A stretch of 64,000 bases of DNA from Bacteroidales bacterium (GCA_035299085.1 DATGXG010000048.1:166972-230971); one strand, 5' to 3'; positions 17,467 to 26,930 are shown, counted from the first letter of the stretch. Numbers and translations are program-made. The notes: generated by a model from the letters alone, not told the origin.

Positions 17467-18432
17467 ATGGACAAAAACCCGGGCATCGTTTTCATGGGAA
17501 CTCCCGAGTTCGCTGTGGCTTCTCTTGACGCTATATTTAAGGCCGGATATGATATAAGGGGTGTTATTACAATGCCCGACAAACCTTCAGGAAGGGGTCT
17601 TCAGCTACATCAATCTCCTGTAAAGGAATATGCCCTGGCTCATGGTCTGAAAGTATTGCAGCCGTTGAAACTTAAGGACCCTGATTTTCTGAAAGAGCTG
17701 AAATCGCTTGATGCCGGTCTCCAGGTTATCGTTGCCTTCAGGATGCTTCCTGAAGAAGTATGGAATATGCCGCCAATGGGAACCTTTAACCTTCATGCAT
17801 CCCTTCTTCCTCAGTACCGGGGCGCTGCACCCATAAACTGGGCAGTTATCAACGGGGAAAAGAAAACCGGAGTAACAACATTCTTCCTTAATCATGAAAT
17901 AGACAAAGGATCGGTGATCCATCGCCGTGAGACGGAAATTGGTGAAAACGAAAATGCAGGCGACATTCATGACCGGTTGATGGAAATGGGTGCTGAACTG
18001 GTTGTGGAAACCATTCGGGATATAATATCGGGTAAAGCCAGGGGAGTTGCCCAGGACATGATCACTGAACAGGGAGAACTCAGGCCTGCTCCGAAAATTT
18101 TCCGTGAAGACTGCCGGATCAGGTGGGACCAGGAATCCATAAAAGTCCACAATTTTATAAGGGGATTGAGCCCGTTTCCAACAGCATGGACTGAATTCGA
18201 ATCGGCAAATGGGGTAATCACAGGAATGAAAATATATGAAGCGCGGCCGATGTATGAGCCACATAACCATACTTCAGGAACCATTGTAACTGACGGGAAG
18301 ACCTTTTTAAAAGTGGCCACAAAAGACGGTTTTATTAATATACTGAAACTTCAGCAGCAGGCCAGGAAACAGATGGGTGTAGAGGAGTTTTTGAGGGGGG
18401 CACAACCGTCGTCATTGCGAGGAGCGAGATAA
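17467..18432 (+). CDS. fmt: Methionyl-tRNA formyltransferase
   Basis: A 321-residue Fmt that formylates initiator Met-tRNA using 10-formyl-tetrahydrofolate. The catalytic domain shows IVFMGTPEFAVASLDAI, ASLLPQYRGAAPINWAVING and the C-terminal OB-like part RDDC-type EDCRIRWDQESIKVHNFIRG. The protein follows the usual course up to EEFLRG near residue 312. The last seven residues (SSLRGAR) and the TAA are encoded by the left end of a palindromic element that starts at 18410, a replacement C-terminus unlikely to touch the active site. Confidence 0.96.
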   Translation: MDKNPGIVFMGTPEFAVASLDAIFKAGYDIRGVITMPDKPSGRGLQLHQSPVKEYALAHGLKVLQPLKLKDPDFLKELKSLDAGLQVIVAFRMLPEEVWNMPPMGTFNLHASLLPQYRGAAPINWAVINGEKKTGVTTFFLNHEIDKGSVIHRRETEIGENENAGDIHDRLMEMGAELVVETIRDIISGKARGVAQDMITEQGELRPAPKIFREDCRIRWDQESIKVHNFIRGLSPFPTAWTEFESANGVITGMKIYEARPMYEPHNHTSGTIVTDGKTFLKVATKDGFINILKLQQQARKQMGVEEFLRGAQPSSLRGAR

Positions 18433-18503
18433 GTACTTGATTATAATCAGAATTTAAGGCGACGAAGCAATCTGCCTGCACAGGAAACTGTTCGGGCAGA
18501 TTG
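18410..18503. repeat. Left half of a palindromic element, overlapping the fmt 3' end
   Basis: It starts CGTCATTGCGAGGAGCG inside fmt and continues to GGCGACGAAGCAATCTGCC and a degenerate GGGCAGATT, where it breaks off. A complete copy begins 8 bases later. The pair together fills the 311-base convergent gap 18433-18743; no other feature is visible there. Confidence 0.8.
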
Positions 18504-18511
18504 AAAAAGCC

Positions 18512-18719
18512 CGTCATTGCGAGGAGCGTGAACTTACAATGATTATAAAACTGTTTAATTGCGACGAAGCAATCTGCCTGCACAGGAAAAGCCTAACCAA
18601 GACAACAATTTGGAACTGAATGTATCACTCTTTGCAGGGCTCAGCCTGTTCGGGCAGATTGCTTCGTCGCAAAATATTCCTATTATAATCAAAGATTACT
18701 CAAGCTCCTCGCAATGACG
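18512..18719. repeat. Palindromic intergenic element, complete (copy 4)
   Basis: A 208-base element with the outer arms CGTCATTGCGAGGAGC / GCTCCTCGCAATGACG, and inner arms GCGACGAAGCAATCTGCC / GGGCAGATTGCTTCGTCGC. It lies between convergent fmt and the glucosaminidase gene, in tandem with the partial copy at 18410. Confidence 0.9.
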
Positions 18720-18743
18720 TATGCATGGCATTGACTGCTCTTT

Positions 18744-19745
18744 TCACCAATCCACCTTTATCTGCTCCTCATCCGAATCGTTAAGGTCTTTCTTTACCGG
18801 TGCTGACCGGAAATGATTCCGGCCATGGGTTCTTACGGCTTTCCTGAGTTGCAGAACAGATCCGGGAACAAGTTTTGTCCCGGGTTGCATATTGTTCATT
18901 GAATACAGTTTGTCGAGCCTGACTGCATAAAACTGTGAAATCGTATACATGGTTTCCCCTTCTTTAACGATGTGGGTTTCCTTACCGGCCTCGGCCCTCT
19001 TTCGTTTTGGCTGAATATACACTACCTGTCCCGCTTTCAGCGAATCCACATCGGAAAGATCATTGTACTGCGGCAATTCCCACGAAAGTTTACCGAGTTC
19101 TGCAGTAACCGATTCAAAAGTGTCGCCCTTTTTGGCCAGTATGTACTTCACCCGGTTACGCTCAAGCACCGGACGTTTTGCTGCGTTTGGTGCGACCGGG
19201 TTTTTATCCCTGTTTTCCTTCACATCATCAACCGCCATCCGGTCATAGGTGTTCAGGCCGAAATCTTCGATGATTTTAATGATCGACTCGGCATAATGAG
19301 GGTTGGTAGCGTAGCCGGCCTTCTTTAATCCCCTCGCCCACCCTTTATAATCAGTTGGGTTCAGTTCAAACAAAAAGGCATACCTAGTTTTGGAACGCAG
19401 GTAATCGGAATGATCACGGTAGGAATCCTCAACAGATGCGTATTTTCTGAAACATTCATTTCGGGTTTCGTCGTCTTCAAGAATGGTCTTTCCGTCCCAG
19501 TCGTTATGACATTTTATTCCGAAATGATTATTGGCAACTCTTGCCAGACGGCTGTTTCCATCTCCACTTTCAAGGGCACCCTGTGCCAGGGTAATGCTGG
19601 CCGGAACACCCGACCGGTTCATTTCGCGGATTGCAATTTCCCTATACTTATCGAAATACATCGGGCGCGTCATCTTTTCGGGATACTGAGCCAGCAGCAA
19701 TTTACAGCTGATCAGCAGGCAAAGCATGAATAGTCCTTTTCTCAT
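18744..19745 (-). CDS. Secreted GH73 glucosaminidase with two LysM domains
   Basis: A 333-residue peptidoglycan hydrolase. Signal peptide at residues 1-19 (MRKGLFMLCLLISCKLLLAQ), then a GH73/FlgJ-type domain with the catalytic Glu in ITLAQGALESGDGNSRLA and NNHFGIKCH. Two LysM modules follow: one near residue 205 (YILAKKGDTFESVTAELG), one near 265 (HIVKEGETMYTISQFYAV). It should cut between N-acetylglucosamine and N-acetylmuramic acid while anchored to the glycan by LysM. It is flanked by palindromic elements on both sides. Confidence 0.9.
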   Translation of the reverse strand: MRKGLFMLCLLISCKLLLAQYPEKMTRPMYFDKYREIAIREMNRSGVPASITLAQGALESGDGNSRLARVANNHFGIKCHNDWDGKTILEDDETRNECFRKYASVEDSYRDHSDYLRSKTRYAFLFELNPTDYKGWARGLKKAGYATNPHYAESIIKIIEDFGLNTYDRMAVDDVKENRDKNPVAPNAAKRPVLERNRVKYILAKKGDTFESVTAELGKLSWELPQYNDLSDVDSLKAGQVVYIQPKRKRAEAGKETHIVKEGETMYTISQFYAVRLDKLYSMNNMQPGTKLVPGSVLQLRKAVRTHGRNHFRSAPVKKDLNDSDEEQIKVDW

Positions 19746-19822
19746 TTTAACATTGCATATGCTGCAAAATTAACGTGAGAACGGGAAGCTGTGTTGTGGA
19801 GTTATTAACAATTCAACAGCAT

Positions 19823-20023
19823 CGTCATTGCGAGGAGCTTGTAAGATCATTGATTATACTATAAATTATTGTCGACGAAGCAATCTACCCGCACAGGCAG
19901 AACTTCGCCAAGAGAGACCTTTTAAAGTGTCTGTAGTGGTAAGGCCCTTCCTGTTCCGGCAGATTGCTTCGTCGCCGGAGAATTCGGTATAATCGTTGAT
20001 TTGCCTGGCTCCTCGCAATGACG
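19823..20023. repeat. Palindromic intergenic element (copy 5)
   Basis: A 201-base element, same outer and inner inverted arms as the copies at 2588 and 18512. It ends 6 bases before the carbamate kinase stop codon and fills most of the gap before the glucosaminidase gene, which is on the same strand. Confidence 0.9.
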
Positions 20024-20029
20024 ATATAC

Positions 20030-20977
20030 CTATTCCATAGTGATCCTCGATCCGTATTTCTTATTCTCAAGCTTGGTAGCTTCAGTGATTACACTTTTGG
20101 CACCGCCGCGTTCAATGAAGAACAGGGCAGCTTCCATTTTAGGGGCCATGCTGCCTTCGCCGAACATGCCCTGCTTAATATATTCCCTGGCCTGTTTGTA
20201 AGTAATGAATTCCGCAATTTGCTGGTCAGGCTTTTTATAATTCAGGTAAACATAAGGCACATCGGTAAGGATATACAACTCATCGGCATTAATCTTCACA
20301 GCCAGCAAAGAAGACGCCATGTCCTTGTCGATCACCGCTTCAACAGGCCTGTAATTCCCTTTTGAATCTATATACACAGGTATTCCGCCACCTCCGGCAG
20401 CCAGGACGATATTTCCCTGTCCAACAAGGTATTTAATTATATCGCTGTTCAGAATTTCGACTGGCTCAGGTGAAGCAACTACCCGCCGTAAGCCGCCGTC
20501 CGACTTTTTTTCTTCCTTAAAAATCCATCCCTTTTCTTTCGCCAGCTTTTCAGCCATTTCAGGTGAATAACTGCGACCAACACGTTTTACCAAATTCTTA
20601 AAAGATTTCCTTTCCCGGTCGACAACCACCTGGCTGATCAAACTGACAATATTCTTTTGAATACCATGTTTGTGAAGCACATTTCGCAGAATTCTTTCAA
20701 TCATATACCCTATCTCTCCCTGGGTGCCGGCAACGCAAATGTCGAGAGGCATTTGCGGTATGCCATAAACCTGCTCCCCCGCATCGTTACGCTGTAACAG
20801 GTCGCCTACCTGTGGGCCGTTACCATGGGTAATGACAAGTTCGTATCCGTCACGGATAAGAAAAATAAGATTCTCAAGAGTTTTGAACGTATTTTTTTCC
20901 TGTTCTTCAATTGTTCCTTTTTGATTGTCACGCTGAAGCGCATTGCCTCCAAGGGCTACAACCGCTAACTTTTTCAT
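20030..20977 (-). CDS. arcC: Carbamate kinase
   Basis: A 315-residue amino-acid-kinase-fold enzyme, starting KLAVVALGGNALQRDNQKGT with ITHGNGPQVGDLLQRN near residue 50, AAGGGGIPVY near 200 and EGSMAPKMEAAL near 270, all typical of carbamate kinase (ATP from carbamoyl phosphate). The usual partners, arginine deiminase and ornithine transcarbamylase, are not in the window, so carbamoyl phosphate must come from elsewhere. Length normal. A single gene. Confidence 0.93.
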   Translation of the reverse strand: MKKLAVVALGGNALQRDNQKGTIEEQEKNTFKTLENLIFLIRDGYELVITHGNGPQVGDLLQRNDAGEQVYGIPQMPLDICVAGTQGEIGYMIERILRNVLHKHGIQKNIVSLISQVVVDRERKSFKNLVKRVGRSYSPEMAEKLAKEKGWIFKEEKKSDGGLRRVVASPEPVEILNSDIIKYLVGQGNIVLAAGGGGIPVYIDSKGNYRPVEAVIDKDMASSLLAVKINADELYILTDVPYVYLNYKKPDQQIAEFITYKQAREYIKQGMFGEGSMAPKMEAALFFIERGGAKSVITEATKLENKKYGSRITME

Positions 20978-21102
20978 AGGCTGAAATTATATCTGTTGAA
21001 AAGGTAAGTGATTCTACCGGTTCAAAAAATGATAATGTTCCATGTTATCGAACAGAACTTAAAAGCATTATATTTACATTACAGCTAAAGAAAAGTTATC
21101 TC

Positions 21103-22902
21103 ATGGAATTACAAAGGACCTTTGACATTCTCGACAACTTGCTTAACATTTGCCCTGAGAAGGAAGACATTCTGTCAAACAAGGAGAAAGGCACCTGGAT
21201 TAAATATTCGGTCAGGGACTACGCCAGCCAGGTTGAAAATGCAAGTTACGGTCTGATCCATTTAGGTCTTAAAAAAGGAGATCTTGTGGCCACAGTTTCA
21301 AATAACAGGCCCGAATGGAACATCATGGATATGGCCCTGAGCCAGGTTGGAATTATCCATGTACCCATCTACCCTACAATAAGTGAAGATGATTACACTT
21401 ACATCCTGAATAATTGCGAGCCGAAATTGCTTTTTGTTTCTGACAAATCTTTGTATGAGAAACTAAAGCCCATTGCCGAAAAGATTAGCAGCATCAAAGG
21501 AATCTACAGCTACAATGAACTGGAAGGGGTGAGAAACTGGAAGGAAATTTTGGAAACCGGAAGCCGGTTCGTTGAAACCTACTATAACACGCTCGACAAA
21601 ATAAGGAAGAATATAGTGCCCGAAGACATTGTCACCCTTATATACACATCCGGTACAACGGGAAATCCCAAAGGAGTGATGCTGTCACACAGGAATATAA
21701 TGAGCAATGTGGATTCGATTTCGCATACGTATAGTTTCAACTGTACGCACCGAACCCTGAGCTTTCTGCCCATAAGCCATGTTTTCGAAAGGACAATCAA
21801 TTATTATTTCCAGAGTATCGGCGTGAGCATATATTATGCTGAAAGCCTTGGAACAATTGCTGAAAACCTGAATGAAGTAAAGCCACATGTATTCATTTCA
21901 GTCCCCAGGCTCCTTGAAAGAACCTATGACAAAATTATCAGCAAGGGAAGGGATTTGCGCGGGATTAAGAAACAGATTTTTTTCTGGGCCGTGAACATCG
22001 GAATGAAATACAGAATACCACAAACCAATAATTTTTTTTACAGATTACAGCTAAGCATTGCCGACCGCCTTGTTTTCAGCAAGTGGAGACAGGCCCTTGG
22101 AGGGAATGTGCAGCTTATTGTGGCAGGCGGAGCAGCACTTCAGCCCCGGCTTTGTGTAATCTTTAATGCAGCCGGCATTCCTGTTGCCGAAGGATACGGT
22201 ATGACCGAATCTTCGCCTGTGATTGCCGCGAACCGGTTACCGGTAACCGGTGATATCCGCATCGGAACTGTTGGTCCGGCTATTGACGGAGTTCAGGTGA
22301 AGATTGCCCATGATGGTGAAATCCTTGTGAAAGGGCCTAACGTAATGGCCGGTTATTATAAGGAACCTGAAATGACAAAAGAAGTGATTGACGATGAAGG
22401 ATGGTTGCATACCGGTGATATAGGGATCATGATAGAAGGAAGGTATCTGAAAATCACCGACAGGAAGAAAGAAATGTTTAAGCTGTCAAGCGGCAAGTAC
22501 ATTGCACCGCAGGTTATAGAAAACAAACTGAAAGAATCGAACTTCATTGAACAGGTAATGGTGGTTGGTGAAAATCAAAAGTTTGCCAGCGCCATCATTT
22601 CACCTGATTTCAATTTCCTCCATAATTGGGCTATGCGTCACGGTATTGAATTCCGTGATAATGCCGAGCTTATTCAGCTGCCGCAGGTCATTGCGCGGTA
22701 TCAGAAGGTTGTGGTCGAGATGAACAAACAGCTTGGCCAGACTGAACAGATCAAACGGTTCAGGCTGGTGCAGGAAGAATGGAGCCAGAATACCGGAGAG
22801 CTATCCCCTACCCTGAAGTTAAAAAGAAAACTTCTTACCAACCGATACTCTGCTATAATTGAAGAAATCTTTTCAGTACAGAAAGGAGATCTTGGAGAAT
22901 AA
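21103..22902 (+). CDS. Long-chain fatty-acid--CoA ligase (AMP-binding)
   Basis: A 599-residue ANL adenylate-forming enzyme of the FadD15/long-chain type. It shows the P-loop TLIYTSGTTGNPKGVMLSHR near residue 180, EGYGMTESSPVIA near 365, GWLHTGDIG, and the C-terminal hinge KITDRKKEMFKLSSGKYI. It makes acyl-CoA (or acyl-AMP) from fatty or aryl acids. It is first in a run with an alpha-oxoamine synthase 21 bases downstream, then a GH3 protein, so it may feed acyl-CoA to the former. It is also the only AMP-ligase of its kind near the pigment locus. Confidence 0.9.
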   Translation: MELQRTFDILDNLLNICPEKEDILSNKEKGTWIKYSVRDYASQVENASYGLIHLGLKKGDLVATVSNNRPEWNIMDMALSQVGIIHVPIYPTISEDDYTYILNNCEPKLLFVSDKSLYEKLKPIAEKISSIKGIYSYNELEGVRNWKEILETGSRFVETYYNTLDKIRKNIVPEDIVTLIYTSGTTGNPKGVMLSHRNIMSNVDSISHTYSFNCTHRTLSFLPISHVFERTINYYFQSIGVSIYYAESLGTIAENLNEVKPHVFISVPRLLERTYDKIISKGRDLRGIKKQIFFWAVNIGMKYRIPQTNNFFYRLQLSIADRLVFSKWRQALGGNVQLIVAGGAALQPRLCVIFNAAGIPVAEGYGMTESSPVIAANRLPVTGDIRIGTVGPAIDGVQVKIAHDGEILVKGPNVMAGYYKEPEMTKEVIDDEGWLHTGDIGIMIEGRYLKITDRKKEMFKLSSGKYIAPQVIENKLKESNFIEQVMVVGENQKFASAIISPDFNFLHNWAMRHGIEFRDNAELIQLPQVIARYQKVVVEMNKQLGQTEQIKRFRLVQEEWSQNTGELSPTLKLKRKLLTNRYSAIIEEIFSVQKGDLGE

Positions 22903-22923
22903 ACGTTTTGTAAATCATGCAAT

Positions 22924-24180
22924 ATGAGTTCGCAGATACTGGGACCCTTCGAGGGAAGTGGTCTGAATTTTATGAATTTTAGCGGGAAGAACCTTGCAGA
23001 AAGATATGAATCCTTCAATCATTGGGGTATACTCCGGCAGGAACAGAATTTATGGCCGTTCGGGCTCGAAAACGATAACAGGAGGCCGTTGAATTTCGGA
23101 ACCCAGGATTACCTGGCATTATCCACACATAAAGATCTGATCCGGTCGCTTCAGCAATTTATTGAAGAGAACGGCATTATCCACAGTGCCGGATCCCCTA
23201 CTCTTACAGGGAGGACCATATGGACAGCCGAACTTGAAAGGAAACTTGCTGTGCTGCTGCAACAGAATACGGCGCTTGTTTTTCCGACAGGTTGGATGGC
23301 TTGTTTTGGCGCAATTGCGGGACTTACCAACAGCAAGGATACCATAGTAATTGATTCACTGGCCCATAATTGCATGCAGATTGCTTCAAAATTCTCAACC
23401 GGCAGCCTGTTTAAGTTCAATCATAATGACATGACACACCTTGATAACGTGCTGGAAAGGTGTCGCCAGACGGACGATAAAAACGGCCTGTTCATTGTTA
23501 CCGAGAGTTTGTATTCGATGAATTCGGATGCGCCTGACCTGAGGCGGCTCATGGAACTGGCCCATAAATATGAGGCCATAGTTATCATTGATACAGCACA
23601 TGATCTTGGAGTGAAAGGTAAAAAGGGCCTTGGCCTGCTGGAAAGCATTGATTTGCAGTATTCAAAAAATCTAATCATTTGCGGGGCTTTCAGTAAGGCA
23701 TTCGGTACCAACGGCGGGTTTGTGGCAGGGCCGGAGGATATAAGAAGACAGATGACCATCATGTCACCCAGCTACATGTTCTCAACCGGCGCCTCCCCTC
23801 TTCAGTGCCATATTGCTAGTAAAAGCATTGATCTTGTCTTTTCGGAGGAGGGTGATCGCCTGCGGAAACGGCTCAAAGAGCTTGTTGATTTTACTGTCAA
23901 AAGTTTCAGGGAAAACGGTTTCATCGTGAACGGTGAGCCTTCACAGATAGTTCCGGTTCTCATAGGGCATGAAAGGCCTACCCGGATGATTTTTAAAAAG
24001 ATTTTTGAACGCGGGCTGCTCCTGAATCTTATCGAATTTCCGGCAGTCCCTAAAGGAAAAGCAATTTTCAGGTTCCAGCTTATGGCTTCTCATAAAGAGG
24101 AAGATATCCTAAAGGCGATTTCAATGCTTAAAACGGCACGTGAGGAAGTTGAAAAGGAGATGATCGACCTGATTGACTGA
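22924..24180 (+). CDS. Alpha-oxoamine synthase family PLP enzyme
   Basis: A 418-residue fold-type-I PLP protein of the group containing 8-amino-7-oxononanoate synthase, 2-amino-3-ketobutyrate ligase and serine palmitoyltransferase. Features are LNFGTQDYLALSTHKDL, SAGSPTLTGRT, IDTAHDLGVKG (the usual DEAHS-like site) and the PLP lysine in GAFSKAFGTNGGFVAG near residue 258. These enzymes condense an amino acid with an acyl-CoA and release CO2. No other biotin genes are present. A role in a long-chain-base lipid after the adjacent acyl-CoA ligase is more likely than biotin synthesis, but this is inference. Confidence 0.85.
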   Translation: MSSQILGPFEGSGLNFMNFSGKNLAERYESFNHWGILRQEQNLWPFGLENDNRRPLNFGTQDYLALSTHKDLIRSLQQFIEENGIIHSAGSPTLTGRTIWTAELERKLAVLLQQNTALVFPTGWMACFGAIAGLTNSKDTIVIDSLAHNCMQIASKFSTGSLFKFNHNDMTHLDNVLERCRQTDDKNGLFIVTESLYSMNSDAPDLRRLMELAHKYEAIVIIDTAHDLGVKGKKGLGLLESIDLQYSKNLIICGAFSKAFGTNGGFVAGPEDIRRQMTIMSPSYMFSTGASPLQCHIASKSIDLVFSEEGDRLRKRLKELVDFTVKSFRENGFIVNGEPSQIVPVLIGHERPTRMIFKKIFERGLLLNLIEFPAVPKGKAIFRFQLMASHKEEDILKAISMLKTAREEVEKEMIDLID

Positions 24181-24201
24181 ATGCCTTTTTTGTTACATTT
24201 G
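24173..24201 (+). promoter_or_regulatory. Possible internal promoter before the GH3 gene
   Basis: TTG at 24173-24175 and TACATTTG at 24194-24201 are 18 bases apart, fitting the Bacteroidota consensus. It lies in the 47-base gap before the GH3 start, so GH3 and lysE may also be transcribed on their own. Confidence 0.45.
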
Positions 24202-24227
24202 TCTGCTAATTTCAAAAAACATCACCT

Positions 24228-25751
24228 ATGGCCATTGTAGGCACGATTGTTCACGGGGTTTTGGTAAAGAAGAAGAACAACCTCGAAAAAAAACAACTCA
24301 ATTTTGATGTACAGCAGGATACTCTTGCAAAACTGCTCAACAAAGCAAAAAACACGGCTTTTGGAAAAGATCACGGTTTTACTGAAATTTTAAACAGTAA
24401 CGACCTTGTTGCCAATTTTCAGAAACAGGTGCCCTTATATCACTACGAAACTTTATTTAACGATTACTGGCATAAATTACTTGAAGGCAAGCCTGATATC
24501 ACATGGCCCGGAAAGGTTAAATATTTCGGCCTTACATCAGGCACTTCCAATGATTCAAGCAAAAGAGTTCCGCTTACACGCGATATGATCAAATCAATCC
24601 GGCGTATCGGAATCCGGCAGCTTCTTTCGCTGGCCGACCTTGAATTACCTCCTAATTTTTATGAGACCAGTGTTCTTATGCTTGGAGGAAGTACCACACT
24701 GGTGAATATGGAAACCTATTTTGAAGGTGACCTGAGCGGAATCCTTGCCGGACGCCTTCCTTTCTGGTTTAACGGCTTCTATAAGCCCGGCCAGATATCA
24801 AAAGAAAGAGACTGGAGTACAAAGCTCGATAAAATAGTCTCTAAGGCAAAAGATTGGGATATCGGCGGTATTTGCGGTGTTCCGGCCTGGGTTCAGATCC
24901 TTCTTGAGAAAATAATCGACAGGTATGGTTTACAGACCATCCATGATATATGGCCCAATTTCAGGGTTTTTGCACATGGCGGGGTTCATTTCCAACCCTA
25001 TAAAAAAAGCTTTGAAAAACTTATGGGCAAGGAAGTATTCTATCTTGAAACCTACCTTGCTTCGGAAGGATTCCTTGCCTACCAAAGGAAAAGGGACCAC
25101 GCGATGCAGTTGTCACTCGATAACGGTATATTTTTTGAATTCATACCCTTCAATTCTGCCAACTTCAAGGCAGATGGAAGCCTTGCCGAAAACCCGGAAG
25201 TGCTTACAATCGACCAGGTAAAAGAGAATGAGGATTATGCTCTCCTGATTTCTACTAATGCAGGCACCTGGAGATACCTGATAGGTGATACAGTTAAATT
25301 TGTATCAGCACGCGACTTTGAAATAGTGATTACCGGAAGAACAAAGCATTTTCTTAGTCTTTGCGGTGAACACCTCAGCGTTGACAATATGACAAGGGCT
25401 GTCAGCCTTGTTTCAGAGAGAATGAACATCGACATAAAAGAGTTTACAGTTGCCGGCATACCTCATCAGAATCTCTTTGCCCATAAGTGGTATATCGGAA
25501 CCGATGACAAGGTAGCAGACAAAGAAGCACTGAAGCTTCTCCTTGATAAAACGCTGAGTGAACTTAACGATGATTATGCTGTGGAAAGAAGGGCTGCCCT
25601 GAAGGATATTATGGTTGAGGTCATGCCGGTGCAGGCATTCTATGATTGGCTGAAGATGAAGGGTAAAGAAGGCGGACAGTATAAATTTCCGCGTGTCATC
25701 GGCAGGCAGTTCGAAGAATGGAATGAATTCTGCAGCCCGTATCTGATTTGA
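24228..25751 (+). CDS. GH3 family acyl-acid-amido synthetase-like protein
   Basis: A 507-residue protein of the GH3 family. In plants the family adenylates indole acetate or jasmonate and joins the acid to an amino acid. Motifs are FGLTSGTSNDSSKRVPLT (ATP loop) near residue 100, YLASEGFLAYQ near 278 and GTWRYLIGDTVKFVS near 345, so the adenylating site looks intact. Bacterial GH3 substrates are generally unknown. It is followed after 1 base by a LysE-type exporter and preceded by an acyl-CoA ligase and an oxoamine synthase, suggesting synthesis of an acyl-amine or acyl-amino-acid product. Confidence 0.85.
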   Translation: MAIVGTIVHGVLVKKKNNLEKKQLNFDVQQDTLAKLLNKAKNTAFGKDHGFTEILNSNDLVANFQKQVPLYHYETLFNDYWHKLLEGKPDITWPGKVKYFGLTSGTSNDSSKRVPLTRDMIKSIRRIGIRQLLSLADLELPPNFYETSVLMLGGSTTLVNMETYFEGDLSGILAGRLPFWFNGFYKPGQISKERDWSTKLDKIVSKAKDWDIGGICGVPAWVQILLEKIIDRYGLQTIHDIWPNFRVFAHGGVHFQPYKKSFEKLMGKEVFYLETYLASEGFLAYQRKRDHAMQLSLDNGIFFEFIPFNSANFKADGSLAENPEVLTIDQVKENEDYALLISTNAGTWRYLIGDTVKFVSARDFEIVITGRTKHFLSLCGEHLSVDNMTRAVSLVSERMNIDIKEFTVAGIPHQNLFAHKWYIGTDDKVADKEALKLLLDKTLSELNDDYAVERRAALKDIMVEVMPVQAFYDWLKMKGKEGGQYKFPRVIGRQFEEWNEFCSPYLI

Positions 25752-25752
25752 T

Positions 25753-26349
25753 ATGAGTATCATTCTCAATGGCTTGCTGACCGGACTCCTCCTGAGTGTT
25801 CTGATCGGCGCTACTTTTTTTATGCTTATAGAAACCAGCATGACCAGGGGTTTCAAGGCCGCCATGTGGTTTGATGCCGGAGTTGTGCTTTGCGATTCCC
25901 TCATTATAACAGGTACCTATTTCTTCGCTGCCTGGATTAACCGCACACTCGTTCATAATCACTATTTCGATATCGTGGGAGGCATAGTTTTTATGGCTTT
26001 TGGCGTGAACTATATAATTTCAAGGCGCCGGAATGAATCGTCGGGTATCATAATCCGGAAACATTTCCGCGTATTCATGAATGGCTTTTTCATTAACCTG
26101 CTGAATCCGTCTGTTGTAATTTTCTGGTTGGGAACAATGGCGGTAACGCTTACAAAATTCAAGTACACCGGCAGGCAGGTGTTTTTTTATTACATGACCG
26201 CTTTGCTTACTATGGCGGCAATTGATATTTGCAAGGCATACTTTGCTTACCGGTTAAGCAGTATCATCCATTCCAAAGTTCTGAAAGTGGTCTATATCAT
26301 TTCAGGAATCATTATGATTGGCCTTGGTATCTGGATTATGCTGAGATAG
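25753..26349 (+). CDS. LysE/RhtB family amino-acid exporter
   Basis: A 198-residue integral membrane protein with about six helices. The opening GLLTGLLLSVLIGATFFMLI replaces the common GPG motif with GAT, and the later FFINLLNPSVVIFWLGTMAV segment is typical of the LysE superfamily. The family exports lysine, threonine, homoserine lactones or related molecules by proton exchange. It starts 1 base after GH3 and is probably translationally linked, so its cargo may be the GH3 product or substrate. Confidence 0.82.
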   Translation: MSIILNGLLTGLLLSVLIGATFFMLIETSMTRGFKAAMWFDAGVVLCDSLIITGTYFFAAWINRTLVHNHYFDIVGGIVFMAFGVNYIISRRRNESSGIIIRKHFRVFMNGFFINLLNPSVVIFWLGTMAVTLTKFKYTGRQVFFYYMTALLTMAAIDICKAYFAYRLSSIIHSKVLKVVYIISGIIMIGLGIWIMLR

Positions 26350-26351
26350 CC

Positions 26352-26930
26352 TCAGGGTCTGGCTTTTGGGACGCTTACAGAAGAATTATCCGGAATAAAA
26401 TTCTTATCCAGCGGACGGTTTACAAAATGTATGTTTTCAATAGTGAAAAATGCATTCGGTGCCATCCTGTCAATCACTTCAATAGCGGTTTTCAGATTTT
26501 TGCGGTTGACAATAATGTACAATATTTCTACAGTGCCCTGCATTCCTGCTGCTTTAACCACAGTGACACCGAAACCGGTGCGACGCAAAGTATCTGCAAG
26601 ATCAGGACGTTCTATTTTCGTGATTACCCTGATCATTTCATGTCCAATGGCAAGTTTTTCATCCAGCAGCATGCCCACGTAGTTGCCGGTGGCAAAGCCT
26701 GCCGCATAGGCCACATAGGTAATCCAGTTATCAAGGTTTTGCATGATACGCGTAATGGCCACAATCCAGATGAGAATTTCAAAAAAACCTATCACAGGGG
26801 CAATTTTTTTCAAACCCCTTGTCATAAAAATGATCCTCATTGTATCCAGGGATACATCGCAAATCCTTAGGCAGAAAATGAGAAGCGGCAGCAACAGGTA
26901 ATCAAACCAGGGCGAATTCAGAATGTCCAT
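26352..26930 (-). CDS. UPF0316/DUF2179-type membrane protein
   Basis: A 192-residue protein with three N-terminal helices (LLLPLLIFCLRICDVSLDT, IGFFEILIWIVAITRI, WITYVAYAAGFATGNYVG) followed by a cytoplasmic DUF2179 domain at residues 95-175. This is the UPF0316 layout; family function is not established. It converges with the LysE gene, stops only 2 bases apart. A terminator-like hairpin for the next leftward gene lies just upstream. Confidence 0.8.
   Translation of the reverse strand: MDILNSPWFDYLLLPLLIFCLRICDVSLDTMRIIFMTRGLKKIAPVIGFFEILIWIVAITRIMQNLDNWITYVAYAAGFATGNYVGMLLDEKLAIGHEMIRVITKIERPDLADTLRRTGFGVTVVKAAGMQGTVEILYIIVNRKNLKTAIEVIDRMAPNAFFTIENIHFVNRPLDKNFIPDNSSVSVPKARP

Noticed and set aside
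2588..20023. The regularly recurring CGTCATTGCGAGG sequences as a CRISPR array or tRNA-linked repeats
   Set aside because: Copies are kilobases apart, palindromic and about 200 bases long, with no spacer pattern and no cas genes.
22924..24180. Biotin synthesis enzyme BioF
   Set aside because: No other biotin genes are present and the neighbours are an acyl-CoA ligase and GH3; kept as an unspecific alpha-oxoamine synthase.
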